Source: Coemansia sp. RSA 922 (taxonomy: Eukaryota > Kickxellomycota > Kickxellomycetes > Kickxellales > Kickxellaceae). From it: a stretch of DNA of 26,793 bases. Location: NCBI GenBank assembly GCA_027577415.1, contig JANBQS010000197.1:1-26793 (forward strand), in the 5' to 3' direction. Shown here in pieces: positions 9,723 to 18,617 of the stretch. Both the position numbers and the translations under genes were made by a program. The stretch's first letter is position 1; the number at the start of each line of letters is the position of its first letter. The notes below the pieces were generated by a model, which saw only the letters and a list, made by a program, of their open reading frames with translations, had not been told where the DNA came from and did no database searches.

Positions 9723-10675
9723 CAGAAGGAAGAGTTCCTTCTGTAGCAAGTACTTTCCCTCGATGAAATAAAAGTGAAGCAGCTAAGGTTTGTCAGGCAA
9801 AGGTGGTGTGACGTGAACGTACCTAAAGGATTGGCTAGAACTCCCCATTCTTCGTGACTGCGAGATTCGTGTAGTAGTGTAATATGGACACCATTCGGAG
9901 TTCCCCAAAGCCGACGACTGCGCTGACAAACATACTTCCCTCTTTTGATTGGTCTATTTTAAAACAGTCCCCCAACCAAGAGCTTGTAACACCATTCCTT
10001 TACTGACAAGTCTCGGGATGGAATGCTCTTGTCGTGCTTATTAATTGAGAAGATTACAAATACAAGGTTGTTGGGCTTTATTCGTGATCTTGAAAAACTG
10101 ATGGATTGTTTAGCTCCCAACCGATAAGTCTCACTATCTTGAATCGGGAAGGATCTGAGCTGGGTTAGGCATTCAGAGCACTATCTAGAATCGTGATAGG
10201 ATGGCGAGTTCCGCAGCAATCCCAAAGTCCGACCGATCGAGACCGAATTGGCAAGCCTATATGGTCCTCTCAGATCGCCAGTACATCGTTGTTATGATTT
10301 GGCAATTGGTGTTGTGTGGTAAAAGCGCATACAAAAAATGTGTGTAGAAGCGGAAGCAAGTAGCATATCCTGGTTTGCTATGCGCCTATTGTCTATATTG
10401 CTTCTTCGCAGCATTTCTCCAAAACTGTGGATGTGTGACGCTAGTGGGGCAACCACTACACTACGCGAGGAAGTGTCTACTGAGTACCGTCACTTGACGG
10501 TTGTTGGCAGACAGTGCTTAGTGTGGCTTGTGGTTGATTTTGGCCACATGTAGGCTGATAATTGTGTCAACAAAACTTTTGTCATGTCTCTTGCATAGTT
10601 TTCCCTTTCTTGTTTCACTCCATTTGATCTTCATATTTGTTAAATATTTTGCCCGACTTTGACATTAACACTACC
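9723..10675. other. intergenic region between divergent genes
   Basis: This is the upstream region of both the OYE gene (minus) and the interrupted F-box-like gene (plus). GATTGG elements occur near 9829 and 9946 (inverted CCAAT motifs). The 71-codon frame at 10338-10553 has no recognisable motif and I do not call it. Confidence 0.35.
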
Positions 10676-12722
10676 ATGGGCTCAACACGGCCGTTATTCC
10701 AAACTCTGCCTATGCTGATAGTACGTAAGGTTGTCGAGTATCTAGAGGGTTGCTTGTTATTTAGCGTGCGTAGCGAGCGGTGTAGCGTATAGAATATAAT
10801 AAATATGAGCGTATAAAAAATGAGAACAAGTGTCTCTCTCTGGATGTCGACAGGATAAGGTTTATATAGCCTTTTTCATGGCCCGTTTCCATAGACGGAA
10901 ATACGTCTTTCCCGATACCCTTAGTGTCGCCGTGTTGTGCCTCTTTGTAGGCGGGCGATCATCTATCGGTGGTGGGTCATTTGGGCGTTGTGAGTCCGTG
11001 GTAACCGATAAACGTGTATCATCACTGGACTGATCACGTGGGCCCTCGCGCTGCGCTATGGCGCGCGTAACATGCTCAAGAACCTCGTTTGATATCGACA
11101 TCAACAAGCACAACGAGAAAAAGGCCGTCCTTGCTCCGCTTCCCATGGTCAGCGAGGGCTGGCGTACAGCTGCTCTAGAATCTATCTGCGATAATTGCAC
11201 ACTTGCTTTCAACTACTCTAGTCGAGCAATTAAAGTGACAATTCCCGCATGGCCTGCCAGCTTTTCGTACCCGCGGTTCCGCAAGTCCCGCCTGGTTAAA
11301 AGAGTCGTTGTGCCGCTTTACCTCTGGCAGTATATGTGTGATGGGGCGTTCAGCGAGGCCTTGTCCACGATACAGTATGAGAATCTCTCTTTTCCAACCG
11401 CCAATAATTTAGTACTTCTTCTAAGCAAGGCCGCCGATGACAACGCCAGTGCGACTACGGTGACTACCAAAGAGAATGTGGTCGACTTTGCTCGCTCCCT
11501 TCTGCGACTAACTCCTGTTGTGAACCGTGTATCCCTTTGGTTCCTTAGCTTCAGTGAAACTGGGCCGAGTTACGAGAAGCTGTGCGATGCGCTAGTATCC
11601 GAGTTATATAACGGCAAGGTTACGAGCTTGGACGTTCGTTATACGCTAGGCCAGGCTGCGCAGACCTTGGCGAGCGACTTTCCGCTATCGCTGAGCCTAC
11701 AGGGCGTATCCGGACTGACGAGTATTGCCCATGGACCCAACGTGTCCTGCGCACCTTTTGCCCGGCTTGCTTATCACAACGCGGCTACACTAAAGATGCT
11801 TGATATCGAGATCACAGAAGAGAAGAACTGGCTTGGCCTAATCTATGGCGGCACCAAAGTTTCAGCGATCTATAGTGAATTGGAGTCTTTATCGTTGAAA
11901 GTTGTCGTTGTTCCTTACACTACGACTTGGGCGGCGGTCAATGATGCGGCCCCATTTTCTAAGCTGTTGACGCTGGACTTGAGCGGTAGGTATCCATTTG
12001 ACGACGACTTGATTTTCAGGGGCAATGGTGGGACGCGCCAATATCTTCAAATTCCATTCGGTGCAATTGCCCGAAACACACTAGGCCGATTTGGTGTGCT
12101 TAAGCAAAGCGGAGTCACTCGAATGAATCGAATCAGTATTGGCGAAGTTACTGTACAAGACAAGGAGTTTGTAGATGGTAGCGCTGAAGTGCCCACAGAG
12201 CAACAAGTTCGGCGCATGTTGGAGGTGACAGTGACGCTAAAGCAAGACAATGATGCGACTAATTGCCGGGTGTTTTACACTATACGCGATACACCAGGTA
12301 CAGCGACTCTCCAGCACTTGGAACTGCGCAACATCAGGATTTTGACTAGCAGTATAATCAAGATTGTATCTGCGATCCCGAGTTTGGCTAGCTGTAGCTG
12401 CAACTTATTTATGCTAGGACTATTTGAGGATATTCCAGTAGAAGAGCGTCCCAGTCGTCTCCACACAAAGTACTATCCGCTGAACAGCAACTTTAGGACA
12501 TGGCGGGTGTTAGATGCATATGATAGGGATACACCAATCAATATTATAGTCTATTCGGCCATGCTGCTCGCTGTCTTGTGTCTCAACTTCGTACATGTTG
12601 ACCTTCCTTTAAAGCTGCGCAATGACTTTGGCCGTAAGATCGCATGGGCTTCTTTCAACGATCCATTCAAGCCATACGCCGAATCGGTTGGCCGCCTAGT
12701 TTACAGAGAGGTACCAATATAA
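10676..12722 (+). CDS. F-box-like/LRR-like family protein, 5' end interrupted by a 318-bp insertion
   Basis: The family N-terminus begins at ATG 10676 in good context (CTACCATGG): LFQTLPMLIVRKVVEYLEG, an F-box-like helix pair. It is cut after codon 26 by the insertion at 10755-11072. The frame resumes at 11077 (RTSFDIDIN) and runs open to 12722. Without the insertion the product would be 574 residues, close to the intact 561-residue paralog. Shared features are VLAPL...GW, LRR-like strands (LESLSLKV, LLTLDLSG, LQHLELRN), the signature YPFDDDLIFRGN at about residue 332 of the joined protein, and C-terminal KYYP...FRTWRV...LCLNF. As it stands, either splicing removes the insert, or an N-truncated 554-residue protein starts at ATG 11058, which lies inside the insert. 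Two in-phase splice choices exist: 10756-11080 (573 residues) and 10766-11108 (567 residues), both with imperfect sites. The function is unknown; substrate-adaptor activity is inferred from the F-box-like motif only. Confidence 0.6.
10755..11072. mobile_element. 318-bp MITE-like or introner-like insertion
   Basis: The insert begins TGTTA and ends TAACA, and is flanked by the direct repeat TGCT (10751-10754 and 11073-11076). The inner ends also match imperfectly as inverted repeats: left GCGTGCGTAGCGAGCG versus right (reverse complement) GCGCGCCATAGCGCAGCG, with two gaps. It has no transposase ORF; its longest frame is 10830-11033. Removing it with one TGCT rejoins the reading frame of the host gene. 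It carries a TATAAAAAA at 10812-10820, a CACGTG at 11035-11040 and the ATG at 11058. The superfamily is unassigned. Confidence 0.6.
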
Positions 12723-13107
12723 ATTCCTTAATTTATTGTTACAAAAATGACATTATCTCGCTCGCCATTCCCTTGAGCTTTAGGATTCCACTACATTAGT
12801 CAGGCATGTTAATAGCAGGTCATATATTCTTTAAGGGTAAGGTTTCTACATAGTCATCTGAGTCTTTGGTCTAGTATGTTGACATGGTAGGTCTTCATAA
12901 AAATATAAGCCGAGTGAGGTATCACATGTGGACGTTGCAGATAACATCAACGTTTGATGAAGGCTGATGTCACACTGTGATATCAAGGGCCAGTGCATCA
13001 AGGTGATGATCAGTTTTTTTGTTTTGGTATTTATATCCTCACCTGCCCAGCGTCTAGACGGAGAGCTACAAAATATTTTCTCCTTATCTTGAAATTCTTA
13101 TTTACCT
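12723..13107. other. intergenic spacer
   Basis: No gene seen. A short inverted repeat (TCACA C TGTGA) lies near 12971. The left part is probably the 3' UTR of the F-box-like gene. Confidence 0.35.
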
Positions 13108-13690
13108 CTATAATATTGCTTGCTTGTAGCCTTGGATATGGAAAACCCAAGAAATAAGGTGAGCAAATACATATAATTGTGCTGGTGAGTGCCTATCTGT
13201 AGTTGTGTTTTGTGGCAGCCTATGTAGCTTGCTGTATGTTATCACAGTGTTGTCGTCTATGTAACCTATTTCACGCCGCTGCTGCATACGCTCAGTCATA
13301 ACAATGCGCAGATAGTTATTTTCGTGCTCTGGATTGTTCCCGAGTATCACATGGATTCATGCGATACTTTGGAATAATCCGGACCATGCAAAGAGCATCC
13401 CTGCACTCTAGCTGTTTGCAAACTATATGCAGGGTGTATACGGCCAGCTGGTCTACGGCGTTGTCGAACTCGTTCGCACGTTGCTTAGACTCTACGATGA
13501 GTCCAGCGTCTTGATAGTGGGGATTCAACTGTGGTTCGATATTAGTGCTAACGTTTCTGAAACACAGCACGACATCTGGCTTTGTGTTGTCGTCAGAACC
13601 CGGCATAAGGAAATCTACACTCTTGTAAGGCAGTACTAGCCGGTGACGCTCTGGTGCGGCTAAATTGTTGATTTCATCTCCTTGGAGCTA
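13108..13690 (-). pseudogene. decayed FunK1 kinase gene fragment (N-terminal part)
   Basis: Read leftward from about 13690, the open frame gives PERHRLVLP, matching PEDCRLILP of the plus-strand FunK1 gene. KPDVVLCF, then HYQDAGLIVESK and a QLAVYTLHIVCKQ segment follow, in the order expected for the FunK1 N-terminal region. At about 13390 the match jumps frame (LFAWSGLFQSIA, TGA, IHVIL), paralleling RFAWGLTVSNCNIHAYVF in the intact copy. There is no ATG at the head, the frame upstream is closed by TAG, and the kinase domain is absent. Beyond about 13300 the similarity becomes too weak to trust. It is convergent with the F-box-like gene to its left and divergent from the FunK1 gene to its right. 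Confidence 0.55.
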
Positions 13691-14134
13691 GATCAAATGT
13701 GACTGGTACAAATAAATACACTTGAATTGAAATATATGCCCTATATTATTTATATTGCGCCCTGCTGCTGTACACGCTGGAGCTTTACCTATTAGCAATA
13801 TAGCAACGTGTTTTGTCTTTGTCTTTGACACAGACTAAAATTTATTCAGTCTTCCAGCCACCTGAGTTAGACCGAGCCATGGCTGGAGTATCTTTTAGTT
13901 AATGGCATGTGCAAGTGGCACCATAGACCGCAGCACAGAATCTAGCAAGTGGCTTGTACTGACGTCACTCTGCTCCGCAGCACCTCACCACAACTGTTGC
14001 TGTCTTTTGCTTCCCAACTTTACATCTTTTTTTTCAAATTTTATTTATTATTTATTTTATACATGAAGTACACATATTTGCATTTATTTTCTTATTTTGT
14101 TTATACCTTTGATAACATCGGTCCTTATTTATCT
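13691..14134. other. upstream region of the FunK1 gene
   Basis: AT-rich, with a T-rich tract at about 14028-14062 immediately before the gene, typical of the leaders seen elsewhere in the window. An in-frame ATG at 14063 is possible but would add a Tyr/Phe-rich segment encoded by leader-like DNA. Confidence 0.35.
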
Positions 14135-16204
14135 ATGACTACGCATTTGACAACCGGGGAAGTGGACTTGCCATCCAGCTCAACGATGGTTAATGACAAG
14201 GCAGACTTCAGTATACTGGCTGGCAAAGACCTTAGCTTCAGCGATATCTCTAGAAATCGCGACTATGGTCTCGACGATCTAATTCAGAGCATCTTGCATC
14301 GTAGCTGTAAGGCTGTATGCCACCTAGCCACTCCTTGTGATCCAGATCTCTGCACAGTGGTAGGCAATATTGCCAGTGACATAACTGCGGATTTGGAGGC
14401 TTGCCTGTTGATGGCAGCTCGGGGCAAAGGGCATGCCTACAATACTCGAAGCAAAGGGCGGGTTAACAAGCCTCGAGACACAGTACCTGCCAACGAACAT
14501 CTGGACGCGTATGCCAGGGACATCCTGAAGTGGACTAGCAAGAAGTCGTCCACACGTTTGGCAGCTGACAATATCGCCCCTTTCCTTGAGTCACTCATGC
14601 TATTTATTGCGCACCACATCAAGGATCACTATAGACGACATGGCGCGGCTGATCTTTTTAAGCCAGAGGACTGTCGACTGATACTGCCTGTCAACAATGA
14701 CATGGAGGTTGAGCGCACCGACTTTGATTCAGCTGACTACGTCGACCTCACGGACTTTTTCAGTGTCAAGTGTGGCATGTTTCCGATCAGCAATGGCGTG
14801 ACGAGGCAGAAGGCGCCAGCTCCCCACCTGATCTTTGCCGATGCAGAGATGGTAGGGCATCCAGACGACTATACTGAGGCCGAACTTAGGCTGGCTACAA
14901 AGACGAAGGCACTGTTTTTCAACCAGCACAACCGCCGGTTTGCCTGGGGACTGACTGTGTCTAATTGCAATATTCACGCATACGTTTTTAGCCCCGACGA
15001 TATCTGGGCGTCAACTGCGATGGATATTTCTGGCATAAAGGGACGTCGGGCGTTTATCTCACTGCTTGTTAATTGGTCGCTGTGCACCGTCGACCATCTT
15101 GGATTTGACCCGAGCATCAGATACGTTGTTGATAGGAGCTTTGGCAGTCCTTACCTCAAGATCGATGTTCACAATATGGACAAGAGTACCGGCAAAGTGG
15201 AGCCCCAGACGTACTATAGTCAGTGGTGCCTTGGAGCAGCAGATCGCCTTAACGGGTGCCATGCCAGATACTTTGCCGCGTCGGCTAGTCCCGAGTCGAT
15301 GGACAAGCCGGCATTCCTAATCAAGGATGTGTGGATGGCTACAGGCAGTGGCTCTGCTGACGACGCACATGAGAGTTCGGTCCTCGCCGTCCTACATTCC
15401 GAGTTTAATAAATCCAACGAGTTTAGCGGCAGCTTTGTTTGGCTTGTAAGCGCTGGACCTGTGTACATTAGCCAAGGCAATACTGTCGTCGCCGATTCGA
15501 CTGCCACGGCTTTTTCAGGACTGTCAAGTACCACTCAAGATGCGGCAAAGGGTAGCGACAGCACTCAAGGATCGTCCCGTAGCAAAGTCCAGCACTCGTT
15601 GAACAGACAAGTTCGCCAGCACAGGTGCACAGTGACAAAGTGGGCTGGGAACATGATTTCTGAGGCAGAAAACCAGAGCCAAGTCGTTGTTGCGGTTGCC
15701 GACGCCATGATAGCACTCAATGCGGCATACGACAAATGCAAGATCCTTCATGGCAACATCAGCAATCGAGCCATTTTGCTCCAGCAAACAGTAGACGGAA
15801 TAAGGGGAGTATTGGCCGAATTCGACTATGCCTGTTATGCTGGAGTCGCCGCAGTTGAGTCGCCGGAGCTTATGCTGTTTCAGTCAATGCGCAGCTTGGA
15901 TAATCCTAGAGTAGTCCGTACATTTCTTGACGACTGTGAGTCCTTGCTGTATCTCGTGTGCTGGCTGGGCACCTTTGGCATTAACAAAGCAGAGCGGGCG
16001 GCGTATATCGCTGGTTTACCTAAAAATCCCTACCTACCTATCCTGACGTGGAACCAAGGCACCACTGCTGATATCGCCAATGCTAAGCGCCTCCACGTAG
16101 CGACCGAGGAGACCTTCCACTCCTTTATTCTGTCCAAAATGCGCAATGGACCATTACGCCCCTTGGCTGAGGCTATGTATATGGCGCTATTCCTTCACCC
16201 GTGA
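14135..16204 (+). CDS. FunK1 (fungal-type protein kinase) family protein, probable pseudokinase, truncated by TGA
   Basis: A 689-residue product from ATG 14135. The N-terminal half has the FunK1 layout: NTRSKGR at about 109, PEDCRLILP, NRRFAWGLTV...IHAYVFS, a LVNWSL...LGFDPSIRYV block, and YFAAS...PAFLIKDVW. The kinase C-lobe is recognisable (ADAMIALN...ILHGNIS...GVLAEFDYA...FLDDCESLLYLVCW). The catalytic loop is HGN (539-541) instead of HRD, the metal-binding Asn of the loop is Ala546, and the DFD motif is EFD (562-564). The GT.PFMS segment is also lost. Phosphotransfer is therefore unlikely. TGA at 16202-16204 follows LFLHP, and the same frame stays open to 16522. ATG 14135 is chosen over 14063 because the extra 24 residues look like translated leader. 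FunK1 biological roles are largely unknown. Confidence 0.75.
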   Translation: MTTHLTTGEVDLPSSSTMVNDKADFSILAGKDLSFSDISRNRDYGLDDLIQSILHRSCKAVCHLATPCDPDLCTVVGNIASDITADLEACLLMAARGKGHAYNTRSKGRVNKPRDTVPANEHLDAYARDILKWTSKKSSTRLAADNIAPFLESLMLFIAHHIKDHYRRHGAADLFKPEDCRLILPVNNDMEVERTDFDSADYVDLTDFFSVKCGMFPISNGVTRQKAPAPHLIFADAEMVGHPDDYTEAELRLATKTKALFFNQHNRRFAWGLTVSNCNIHAYVFSPDDIWASTAMDISGIKGRRAFISLLVNWSLCTVDHLGFDPSIRYVVDRSFGSPYLKIDVHNMDKSTGKVEPQTYYSQWCLGAADRLNGCHARYFAASASPESMDKPAFLIKDVWMATGSGSADDAHESSVLAVLHSEFNKSNEFSGSFVWLVSAGPVYISQGNTVVADSTATAFSGLSSTTQDAAKGSDSTQGSSRSKVQHSLNRQVRQHRCTVTKWAGNMISEAENQSQVVVAVADAMIALNAAYDKCKILHGNISNRAILLQQTVDGIRGVLAEFDYACYAGVAAVESPELMLFQSMRSLDNPRVVRTFLDDCESLLYLVCWLGTFGINKAERAAYIAGLPKNPYLPILTWNQGTTADIANAKRLHVATEETFHSFILSKMRNGPLRPLAEAMYMALFLHP

Positions 16205-16522
16205 TGTTATGGAACTGCCCCAATCGCTAGTGAACGACTGGAGCGAGTGGCGGATATTGACATTCGCGATGCACTAAGCCGGATCCCAGCAATCAATGGT
16301 ATGCACGATCCGCTTGTCTTGCGCCATGCCTTCTTAGCCGCGATCATAGCGAATCTTCTCGGCGTTTTGGCCAAGCACAGAAACGCGGCGCTTGCAGCTC
16401 TGAACGCAGGCGGGGCTGAAGATGATTCTACGATGGCGACTCTTCCAGGTGCTGGTCCTTCAATGAGGCACTATAGGGATAAAGTGCCCCAGGCCGGTCC
16501 GTCCAAGAGACCGCGCTATTAG
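16205..16522 (+). pseudogene. in-frame C-terminal extension of the FunK1 gene beyond the TGA
   Basis: Immediately after the TGA, the same frame is open for 105 codons and ends TAG. It reads CYGT, then SERLERVADIDIRDALSR, a helix-rich segment (LRHAFLAAIIANLLGVLAK) and a basic tail ending SKRPRY that resembles a nuclear localisation signal. Composition and codon use match the upstream ORF. FunK1 proteins usually continue past the LFLHP motif, so this is most simply the ancestral C-terminus cut off by one nonsense change (a GGA-to-TGA change would fit). Readthrough or a sequencing error are alternatives. Confidence 0.6.
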
Positions 16523-16733
16523 GCACATCTCCGGACGGCCACATTCTAACATAGTCTATTTGATTGGCTTTATTTTCCACGTTTTAGCATGGTTTATAGC
16601 TCTATATAGAGAGCAAATGGCGATGGCCAACCAAATAAACCAGTTGCTCCAATACTGAAATCTGTAGACATCGATACACTTTTGAATATCACAAGGATGC
16701 AATTTTAGGTAACTAAATCTTCAAATTATTCTG

Positions 16734-18419
16734 CTATTTATTAAACAACAAGCGCCACAGACGAGGTTCATGGTCCTTAAACTCGTCCGAACGAATACAC
16801 ATCACCAGTTCTTTCATAAACTGTGCAAAGTGGTCCTTGGGTGGGACGCAGTAGTCGAAATTAGGACAAATCAATGCCACCAGCAGCACGCATTCTACCG
16901 TTTTGTGATCGAATATGCCATACTTATTTACATGCCAGCACCGGAACCGCTGGCCCATGGGCGCGTATTTCGCGAGTACATACATTGGAAGCTCATCGGC
17001 TTGAACATTGGTGGGAAACTCGCTTAAATACGCTAACCCCGTGTGTAGCTCTGAAAGCAGAGGGAGAGACTTGATAAGTGTGATGGCTTCCCAGAGCTCT
17101 AACCATACATCCGATACATCCAGAATCTGAATGTTAGGAAAGCCGCTGAATGTCGAAATTGCAGAGCAAATCAAGGACGACTGGTCAGAGCCAAGAATAC
17201 TTCGAACCACAGCATTAGGCGCAATGCTTAATAATAGCCACAACTGCTCCTTGTATACGTCGTCTCCATCCTGGTCATAGTATTCTATGAGCGTAATTTT
17301 AACATTCCGTAGTTTCGGGTGGCTAGTGGGCGTAAATACACCGCGGTCGACGAGCCTAACAATGTCATCATAATCGGCTTCCAATACCAAGCTCTCGAGC
17401 GTAGCTGAGTTTCCCCTGAAGAACATATCATCGTTAAGCGGATAGCCGCCTTTTATACTCAATGACCGAAGAATTGGAAATGGAACTGCACCAGGAAATT
17501 CCAGTCGTTCAGAAGGATCATCCGGTATATCGGTATTCAGTTTTAGCACGCGCAACCGAGGATAACAGACGAAATCACCATTAGCGTCCTTGACAAGTTC
17601 CGAGGGGTTTAGTGGAGGCTCGATCCGAATGCAAAGATGTTGCAGCGTCGTCGCGTTCTGCCGAGCCAACTGCGCAATCACGCCTATACTTTCGGCTTCC
17701 ATGTCGATATGAACTAGGTTGGATATACCGCCCACCAACATACTCGCAGGGACTGGATATCGGAGGTTCCAAAATGTAATATGAGGAGTGATCCGAAAGA
17801 GTTGCGCCAACAAGAAATCAAAGAATGCTCTTTCGCGACATTCTTTCAGCATGACATTTTCATTGCTCACCTCGATCCAGCTTAGTGTCGGCGCCATCCG
17901 CTTAAATCGACACACAAACTCGTTGATATTGGCCGTAACCGTGGACTCGTCCACGAGTTTTTGCTCGTGCCTGGCTTCCATTTGCCAACGGTCATAGTGA
18001 AATTCAAACCTGAACATGCGGGCCTGTTGGAATACGCAGCCTTTATATGGAACTTTCGAGAGTGCCTCCAGCGCTTTGCCATAAAAGACGCTCTGTTGGA
18101 CTACTCTGATGTGCACCTCCCGAGCCAGGTGGCCCGAAGAGCGATAGAGTTTCTGAAGGCTGCTTGACGTCGAGTGCCGCATAACACTTTCAAAGTAATT
18201 ACTGCCTTCAATTTTTACCGTGTTGACTCTGTAAAAGCGCGCAGAAGCGATAGCACGAAAGTTCTGACAGGTCCACATCATCGGCAACAGCAAGAGCTTG
18301 TATTCGTCGGTATCTGGTACGACGCCACTAGACAAAAGCCGAGTGTTGCCCGTCAGATGGTCTACCACCATCTGGACGACGTGAGGCGGGAAGAGCTGAA
18401 AAGCAGAAAAGTATTGCAT
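16734..18419 (-). CDS. F-box-like/LRR-like family protein (intact copy)
   Basis: 561 residues, no intron. The N-terminus (FPPHVVQMVVDHLTG, residues 10-24) is F-box-like. LLLLPMMWTCQNFRAIA and HLAREVHI follow. From about residue 220 there is a series of LRR-like strands (LVHIDMEA, LQHLCIRI, LRVLKLN, LRSLSIKG, LESLVLEA, LRNVKITL, IQILDVSD, LLSELHTG). The family signature YPLNDDMFFRGN lies at about 324-335, and the C-terminal motif KYAPMGQRFRCWHV...LICPNF at about 490-530. ATG 18419 is chosen because the frame further upstream has only a TTG and because the decayed and interrupted paralogs start at the matching position. A TATATAT at 18514-18520 lies about 95 bp upstream. By analogy to F-box/LRR proteins it could be an SCF substrate adaptor, but the F-box is weak and this is inference. 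Confidence 0.75.
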   Translation of the reverse strand: MQYFSAFQLFPPHVVQMVVDHLTGNTRLLSSGVVPDTDEYKLLLLPMMWTCQNFRAIASARFYRVNTVKIEGSNYFESVMRHSTSSSLQKLYRSSGHLAREVHIRVVQQSVFYGKALEALSKVPYKGCVFQQARMFRFEFHYDRWQMEARHEQKLVDESTVTANINEFVCRFKRMAPTLSWIEVSNENVMLKECRERAFFDFLLAQLFRITPHITFWNLRYPVPASMLVGGISNLVHIDMEAESIGVIAQLARQNATTLQHLCIRIEPPLNPSELVKDANGDFVCYPRLRVLKLNTDIPDDPSERLEFPGAVPFPILRSLSIKGGYPLNDDMFFRGNSATLESLVLEADYDDIVRLVDRGVFTPTSHPKLRNVKITLIEYYDQDGDDVYKEQLWLLLSIAPNAVVRSILGSDQSSLICSAISTFSGFPNIQILDVSDVWLELWEAITLIKSLPLLSELHTGLAYLSEFPTNVQADELPMYVLAKYAPMGQRFRCWHVNKYGIFDHKTVECVLLVALICPNFDYCVPPKDHFAQFMKELVMCIRSDEFKDHEPRLWRLLFNK

Positions 18420-18480
18420 TGACGAGAGATACAAACAGAAAAGATAATTTTAGCAACTTCAGTAAACCCGCCAAAAACGA

Positions 18481-18488
18481 TGACGTCG
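18481..18488. promoter_or_regulatory. CRE-like site in a divergent promoter
   Basis: TGACGTCG, one base from the palindromic CRE (TGACGTCA). It sits in the 198-bp interval between the minus-strand F-box-like gene and the plus-strand Get5-like gene, so it could act on either. A single short motif is weak evidence. Confidence 0.3.
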
Positions 18489-18617
18489 CTAAGCCTATGA
18501 GGGGCAGCAAAAATATATATGGGCAAAAGTGATTCAACTATGACGATCTCCTTTCTCTTCTCTACTTTCATTATTTTTCGTTCTAAATAATTTATTATAA
18601 TCTTTTTCTTCTTTCAA

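Noticed and set aside
10338..10553. 71-codon plus-strand frame in the OYE/F-box-like intergenic region
   Set aside because: No homology that I recognise and no promoter or start context. Consistent with a chance frame.
10830..11033. 67-codon frame inside the 318-bp insert
   Set aside because: Too short for a transposase, non-ATG start, and no motif. It is treated as part of the element.
13949..14134. Upstream extension of the FunK1 frame to a GTG codon
   Set aside because: Not ATG-initiated, and the DNA is a T-rich leader. The first well-placed ATG giving a normal N-terminus is 14135 (14063 remains possible).
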